Assembly (NCBI GenBank): GCA_900544385.1
Contig: UQVD01000074.1
Location: 1-9,866, forward strand
Direction of reading: 5' to 3'
Source: an uncultured Collinsella sp.
GTDB taxonomy: Bacteria > Actinomycetota > Coriobacteriia > Coriobacteriales > Coriobacteriaceae
Length of the DNA: 9,866 nucleotides
A program made the position numbers and the translations under genes. Under the pieces are notes generated by a model. That model was not told where the DNA came from. It saw nothing but the letters and a program-made list of their open reading frames with translations, and searched no databases. Shown here one piece after another: positions 6,467 through 9,866 of the stretch (its first letter is position 1; the number at the start of each line of letters is the position of its first letter).

Positions 6467-7861
6467 ATGTGCAATGTTTCGCTCAACGGTAATCAACCGT
6501 CCGATGCGTCCCTGTGCGTCCTGCGCGCGCTTGAGGCGGCTGGTCATGAGGCTTGGTACGTGGGCGGTTGGGTGCGCGACGCCCTGATGGGGTGCCCCAG
6601 CCACGATGTTGATATGTGCTGTAGCGGCCTGTGGCAGGAGTCCAAGGCGGCGCTCGAGGCCGCCGGCATCGCGGTTGTGGAGTCGGGCATTAAATTTGGC
6701 GGAATCACGGCTATTTCCGATGGCGAGCGTATCGAGGTCACCACGTACCGTTTGGATGGCTTTTACACCGATGGTCGCCATCCCCAGAGTGTGGAGCGTG
6801 CCGCCTCGCTCGAGGACGATCTGGCGCGCCGCGACTTTACCGTCAACGCCATGGCCTGGCATCCCGAGCGCGGGCTTGTCGACCGCTACGACGGCCAGGG
6901 TGACTTGGAGCGCAAGCTGATTCGCGCTGTCGGCGATCCCAAGCGTCGCTTTAACGAGGACGCCCTGCGCATGTTGCGTGCGGTGCGCTTTGCCTGCCGC
7001 CTGGACTTTATGATTGAGCCCGAGACTAAGCGAGCGCTTGCCGAGTGCGCGCCGCTGCTCGACGCCGTGGCGCGCGAGCGTGTGGGTATTGAGCTCGAGG
7101 GCATTCTTTCGACCGGTCATGGGGGAGACGCGATGCTGCGCTACCCCGAGCTCATCTGCGCCGCCGTGCCCGAGTTGGCAGCGGGTCGCGGGTTTGATCA
7201 GCGCAGTGTCTATCATGCGTTTAACGTCTACGAGCATATCGCCCGTGTGCTTACGGTGGCGGGGGAGCTCGCGCTGTGTGACGGCGTCGCGCCCTCGTCG
7301 AGCCTTATGTGGGCGGCGTTTTTGCACGATGTGTCCAAGCCCGAGTGTTTCACGGTCGATCACGCCGGCAGCGGACACTTCTACGGTCATCCCGAGCTCG
7401 GCGCCAAGAAAGCGCGCGTCATTATGGATCGCCTGGCGCTCTCGCACGACCTGGTGCGCGACGTGTGCCTGCTCATCAAATATCACGACAAGCCGCTGCG
7501 CCCCGAGCGCTCCTGCCTGCTCAATATGATGCGCGCGCTTTCGGGCGAGGGCGTCGACACGCCGCGTTTGATGGACGAGCTCATGGATCTTAAGCGTGCC
7601 GACACGCTCGGCAAGGCCCCGTCGTGCTTCTATTACGTTGAGACGATTGAGGAGATGCGCGCGATGGCGCACGAGCTGCTGAAGGCGGGGGAGCCCTATA
7701 CGCTCAAGATGCTCGCCATCAACGGCGGCGACCTGATTCGTGCCGGAGTCAAGCCCGGGCCGGAACTGGGGCAGCTACTCAACTCCGCCCTCGACGCCGT
7801 GATCGAAGACAACATCCCCAACGAGCGCGAAGCTCTTTTGGTCCATCTCAACTTGAATTAG
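6467..7861 (+). CDS. cca: CCA tRNA nucleotidyltransferase (class II, with HD domain)
   Basis: This 464-residue cytoplasmic enzyme adds or repairs the 3' CCA end of tRNAs. The N-terminal nucleotidyltransferase head shows YVGGWVRDAL and the metal-binding Asp47 and Asp49 in HDVDMCC. Then come RRDFTVNAMA (121-130) and the RFNEDALRMLRAVRF stretch, whose EDxxR residues (Glu164, Asp165, Arg168) read the incoming nucleotide in this class. A C-terminal HD domain has His287-Asp288 in AAFLHDVSKP and a further histidine in IKYHDKPL, a phosphohydrolase-type addition found in many bacterial members. Bacterial poly(A) polymerases share the head, so that assignment cannot be fully excluded, but CCA addition is the usual role. 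ATG 6467 is chosen because AGGAGG (6453-6458) lies eight bases upstream; an in-frame GTG at 6449 would overlap that site. A tRNA gene lies just downstream. Confidence 0.93.
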   Translation: MCNVSLNGNQPSDASLCVLRALEAAGHEAWYVGGWVRDALMGCPSHDVDMCCSGLWQESKAALEAAGIAVVESGIKFGGITAISDGERIEVTTYRLDGFYTDGRHPQSVERAASLEDDLARRDFTVNAMAWHPERGLVDRYDGQGDLERKLIRAVGDPKRRFNEDALRMLRAVRFACRLDFMIEPETKRALAECAPLLDAVARERVGIELEGILSTGHGGDAMLRYPELICAAVPELAAGRGFDQRSVYHAFNVYEHIARVLTVAGELALCDGVAPSSSLMWAAFLHDVSKPECFTVDHAGSGHFYGHPELGAKKARVIMDRLALSHDLVRDVCLLIKYHDKPLRPERSCLLNMMRALSGEGVDTPRLMDELMDLKRADTLGKAPSCFYYVETIEEMRAMAHELLKAGEPYTLKMLAINGGDLIRAGVKPGPELGQLLNSALDAVIEDNIPNEREALLVHLNLN

Positions 7862-7891
7862 CTACCCAGTTTACCTGTGTGTTCCATAACC

Positions 7892-7910
7892 TGCCGACAA
7901 TTTTTCGGCA
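7892..7910 (+). terminator. Weak hairpin after cca
   Basis: TGCCGA (7892-7897) pairs with TCGGCA (7905-7910) around CAATTTT, followed only by ATTTGG. This is a poor terminator; cca transcripts may read into the tRNA gene and stop at its terminator. Confidence 0.35.
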
Positions 7911-7925
7911 ATTTGGAATTTCTTC

Positions 7926-7954
7926 TTGCGCTGACGTTTTTTGTCCCGTAATAT
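7926..7954 (+). promoter_or_regulatory. Promoter of the tRNA-Glu gene
   Basis: TTGCGC (7926-7931) and TAATAT (7949-7954) are separated by exactly 17 bases. The start point would fall near 7961, leaving a leader of about 28 nt for removal before the tRNA. Confidence 0.65.
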
Positions 7955-7988
7955 ATTTCCTCGCAGCACGGCAGTGCAGATGTCATGT

Positions 7989-8065
7989 GGCCCGTTCGTC
8001 TAGCGGTTTAGGACGCCGCCCTCTCAAGGCGGAGATCACCAGTTCGAATCTGGTACGGGCTACCA
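7989..8065 (+). tRNA. tRNA-Glu (anticodon CTC)
   Basis: This 77-nt cloverleaf has acceptor strands GGCCCGT and ACGGGCT, which pair with a G-U at position 1-72. The D-arm begins with the typical tRNA-Glu TTCGTCTAG. The anticodon stem CCGCC/GGCGG encloses the loop CTCTCAA with anticodon CTC (8023-8025), and the T-arm ACCAG/CTGGT encloses TTCGAAT. The 3' CCA (8063-8065) is encoded. It reads GAG, by far the preferred Glu codon in the surrounding genes. It has its own promoter and terminator, so it appears to be a single-tRNA unit. Confidence 0.96.
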
Positions 8066-8075
8066 CGCATCTGAT

Positions 8076-8107
8076 ACCCGGACTTCCCATGGAAGGCCGG
8101 GTTTTTT
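8076..8107 (+). terminator. Intrinsic terminator after tRNA-Glu
   Basis: ACCCGGACTTCC (8076-8087) pairs with GGAAGGCCGGGT (8091-8102) with a single mismatch and a CAT loop, followed by a T-run to 8107. It lies 10 bases after the tRNA 3' end. Confidence 0.92.
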
Positions 8108-8176
8108 ATTTTCAAACAACCGTCTGCAATTCCCGTTTGAACCAGAGCTTTGCGTTCTGCTTATGGCCCTTACGGG

Positions 8177-8182
8177 TACAAT
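8177..8182 (+). promoter_or_regulatory. Candidate -10 element for the flippase-like gene
   Basis: TACAAT at 8177-8182 matches five of six -10 bases and stands 33 bases before the start codon, after the tRNA terminator. The -35 is poor: GTTCTG lies at 17-base spacing, while the better TTGCGT (8150-8155) is 21 bases away. Confidence 0.45.
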
Positions 8183-8215
8183 ATCCAAGATATTTTGACT
8201 GTTAGAAGGAGTCTC

Positions 8216-9523
8216 ATGACGGAGTCCTCTCAGCATACGTCTAAGCCCCAGGTCGAGGTTGAGGCCTCGGGCGGAGATGACAATAAGAGCGCACGCCGCG
8301 GCGCCATCTTTATCGGCGTCGTGCTGGTGGGTTATATCGTCTATCTGGTGGTAACCGGGCAGATGGGGCAGTTCTGGGCCGCAATGTCGAGCGTCCAGGC
8401 GCCTTGGCTCGCTGCTGCATGCTTTTGCATGTTCCTGTACCTGTTCTTTGGCATTGTGGCCTATGCGATCGCTGTCTGGCTCGACCCCAATTCACCCGTC
8501 GGCATTCGCGACCTCATTTCGGTCGAGGCGAGCGGCATCTTCTTTGGCAACCTCACACCTATGATGATGGGCTCGACTCCTGCTCAGATCTACCGCCTGA
8601 CCAAGGCGGGCCAAAATGTCGGCGAGGCCGGAGCCACGCAATTCACGCGCTTTATCGTGTATCAGTTTGGCCTCGTTGCCTGGGGCGCTATCCTACTGCT
8701 TGCTCGCATGCCGTTTTTTGCCGAGCGCTATGGCGACATGACGCTGCTGTGCGTCTTTAGCTTTGGTGGGCACTGCTGCATCTTGCTTGGCATCTTCGCC
8801 GTCGCGCTCATGCCTAAGACCGTCACGCGCGTCGCCCACTGCATCATCAATTGGCTTGAGCGCATTGGTGTCTCGGCCACTAAGATCGAGGGATGGCGCA
8901 CGTTTGTCGATGGCGAGATCTACTCCTTCTCCGAGAAGTTCAAGCTTTCAGCCGGACATTTTTCTTCCATGCTGCTCACTGTGTTTATCACCATGCTGCA
9001 GCTCGCGTTTTTCTATCTGGTTCCGTATTTCCTAATGCTTGCCTTTGGCCACCACGAGGTCGACTTTTTCTCGGTCATGGCCGCGAGCGCCTTTGTCCAG
9101 TTGCTGAGCTCTGCGGTCCCCTTGCCCGGTGGAACTGGTGGCGCTGAGGGCGGCTTTGCATTGTTCTTGGGTCATTTCTTTGGGTCGGCTTCGACCGCCG
9201 GCTATCTGCTGTGGCGTCTCATTACGTTTATTGCCCCTACCATTTTGGCTGCGCCTCTGCTGGGACTTAAGAGCGCCCACAACGAGAGCATCCATGCGCG
9301 CTGGGATCGTGTGATGCGCAAGCTCGGCCGCACGCCTCAGACGCCCTCTGCGCCCACTAAGCCGCACCCCACGAATGCTGTTACCGTTGATCCCAGGAAG
9401 CACGCTCAGAAGGCTTCTGGGACCGCTAAGCCGGCTCATAAAGCCTATGTGCGCCAGACAGGCGATGGTATTCGCGTATCTCCGTCGGCACTTAATAAGA
9501 AGAAGCATCCTAAGTCGCAGTAG
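8216..9523 (+). CDS. LPG synthase transmembrane/YbhN-family flippase-like membrane protein
   Basis: This 435-residue integral membrane protein belongs to the family of the transmembrane half of lysylphosphatidylglycerol synthase (YbhN/AglD/MprF N-terminal type). A charged cytoplasmic-type N-terminus (1-28) is followed by about seven or eight hydrophobic segments between residues 29 and 365. Two family motifs are present: NLTPMMMGSTPAQ starting at Asn112, and LPGGTGGAEGG at 303-313. The soluble aminoacyl-transfer domain of MprF is absent, so it is not an LPG synthase itself; relatives are thought to move lipids or lipid-linked precursors, and its substrate is unknown. The last 60 or so residues are basic, rich in Lys, Pro and Ala, and probably disordered. 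ATG 8216 is preferred because AAGGAG (8206-8211) lies just upstream; the in-frame start at 8150 precedes the promoter. No neighbour indicates its pathway. Confidence 0.88.
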   Translation: MTESSQHTSKPQVEVEASGGDDNKSARRGAIFIGVVLVGYIVYLVVTGQMGQFWAAMSSVQAPWLAAACFCMFLYLFFGIVAYAIAVWLDPNSPVGIRDLISVEASGIFFGNLTPMMMGSTPAQIYRLTKAGQNVGEAGATQFTRFIVYQFGLVAWGAILLLARMPFFAERYGDMTLLCVFSFGGHCCILLGIFAVALMPKTVTRVAHCIINWLERIGVSATKIEGWRTFVDGEIYSFSEKFKLSAGHFSSMLLTVFITMLQLAFFYLVPYFLMLAFGHHEVDFFSVMAASAFVQLLSSAVPLPGGTGGAEGGFALFLGHFFGSASTAGYLLWRLITFIAPTILAAPLLGLKSAHNESIHARWDRVMRKLGRTPQTPSAPTKPHPTNAVTVDPRKHAQKASGTAKPAHKAYVRQTGDGIRVSPSALNKKKHPKSQ

Positions 9524-9572
9524 GGCAGTCGTGCGTTCTTCATGACGCGGGGCATATTTGTGCCGTATGGGG

Positions 9573-9596
9573 GATAATCCTCTTACGTAGATTATC
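9573..9596. promoter_or_regulatory. Candidate operator palindrome upstream of the TetR gene
   Basis: GATAATC (9573-9579) and GATTATC (9590-9596) are a perfect 7-bp inverted repeat separated by 10 bases that include the palindrome TACGTA. The left half contains GATAAT, a -10-like hexamer. The 24-bp size and the position about 43 bases before the start codon fit an autoregulatory TetR-family operator; binding is inferred. Confidence 0.45.
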
Positions 9597-9639
9597 TCTC
9601 ATCTGTTGATGAATGCTCGCATATCGAAGGGACACGCCC

Positions 9640-9836
9640 ATGGCAACCAGCAAACCGCGTCTTGACCGCCGCATCGTTCGCAGCCGCAATGCCATCCTTT
9701 CTGCTTTCGAGCGCCTGCTCATGGAAAAGCCGTTGGCAGACATTACGGTGAGTGCCATCGCGCGCGAGGCCAATGTCGACCGCAAGACTTTTTACGTTCA
9801 CTTTGGTACGGTTGACGGCCTGCTCGATGCCATTGC
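9640..9836 (+). CDS. TetR/AcrR-family transcriptional regulator (3' partial)
   Basis: Only the DNA-binding N-terminus is present. After ATG 9640, with AAGGGA (9627-9632) seven bases upstream, the 65 full codons encode a basic start and the TetR helix-turn-helix: helix 1 near RNAILSAFERLL, then ITVSAIAREANVDRKTFYVHFGT, with the typical FYVHF ending, and the start of the next helix in VDGLLDAI. The ligand-binding C-terminal domain, and so the effector, lies beyond the contig. The frame continues into adapter sequence after 9836, adding residues that read CLLYTSPSP; these must not be kept in the protein. Targets are unknown; the upstream palindrome suggests self-regulation. Confidence 0.9.
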
Positions 9837-9866
9837 CTGTCTCTTATACACATCTCCGAGCCCACG
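9837..9866. other. Nextera (Tn5) sequencing adapter, not genomic
   Basis: Bases 9837-9855 are CTGTCTCTTATACACATCT, the 19-bp Tn5 mosaic end used in Nextera libraries, and 9856-9866 (CCGAGCCCACG) continue into the read-2 adapter. This is untrimmed library sequence at the contig end. Confidence 0.98.

Noticed and set aside
1..9866. CRISPR array, phage, integrase or defence genes
   Set aside because: No repeat-spacer pattern and no protein of these types is present; all long + strand frames are explained by housekeeping families.

Overview
The window reads as chromosomal DNA from a GC-rich Gram-positive gut actinobacterium, most likely Collinsella or a close relative in Coriobacteriia. This is inferred from the strong preference for GAG, GCC, AAG and CTG codons, the style of the PTS proteins and the simple AT-rich promoters; no rRNA or other phylogenetic marker is present to prove it. 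All genes lie on the + strand. The last 30 bases (9837-9866) are not genomic: they match the Illumina Nextera transposase adapter, so the real sequence ends at 9836.

Region 1 (1-6330) is a near-complete fructose-type phosphotransferase system. It starts inside a membrane permease with order EIIC-EIIA (5' end missing), then HPr (ptsH), Enzyme I (ptsI) and two tandem 1-phosphofructokinase-family kinases. PEP phosphorylates Enzyme I, then HPr, then the EIIA domain. An EIIB unit, not in the window, would pass the phosphate to the incoming sugar, and the kinases would make the bisphosphate for glycolysis. The transcripts look segmented. There are intrinsic terminators after the permease, between ptsH and ptsI, and after each kinase, with candidate promoters before ptsH and before the second kinase.

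The 522-base gap between the permease and ptsH (1520-2041) is the least ordinary stretch. It holds a terminator, a perfect 25-bp inverted repeat with a 23-nt loop (1600-1672), and a 138-base sequence that can fold end to end into one long imperfect stem-loop (1771-1908). The ptsH promoter follows directly.

Region 2 (6331-8110) carries a class II CCA-adding enzyme with an HD domain and a tRNA-Glu (anticodon CTC) with its own promoter and terminator. Region 3 (8110-9836) carries a polytopic membrane protein of the LPG synthase transmembrane/YbhN flippase-like family with a basic C-terminal tail, then the first 65 codons of a TetR-type regulator preceded by a candidate operator palindrome.

Most of this is housekeeping sugar uptake and RNA metabolism. 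I do not see a clear new multi-gene system. The most notable points are the structured intergenic elements, the divergent twin kinases and the adapter artefact.
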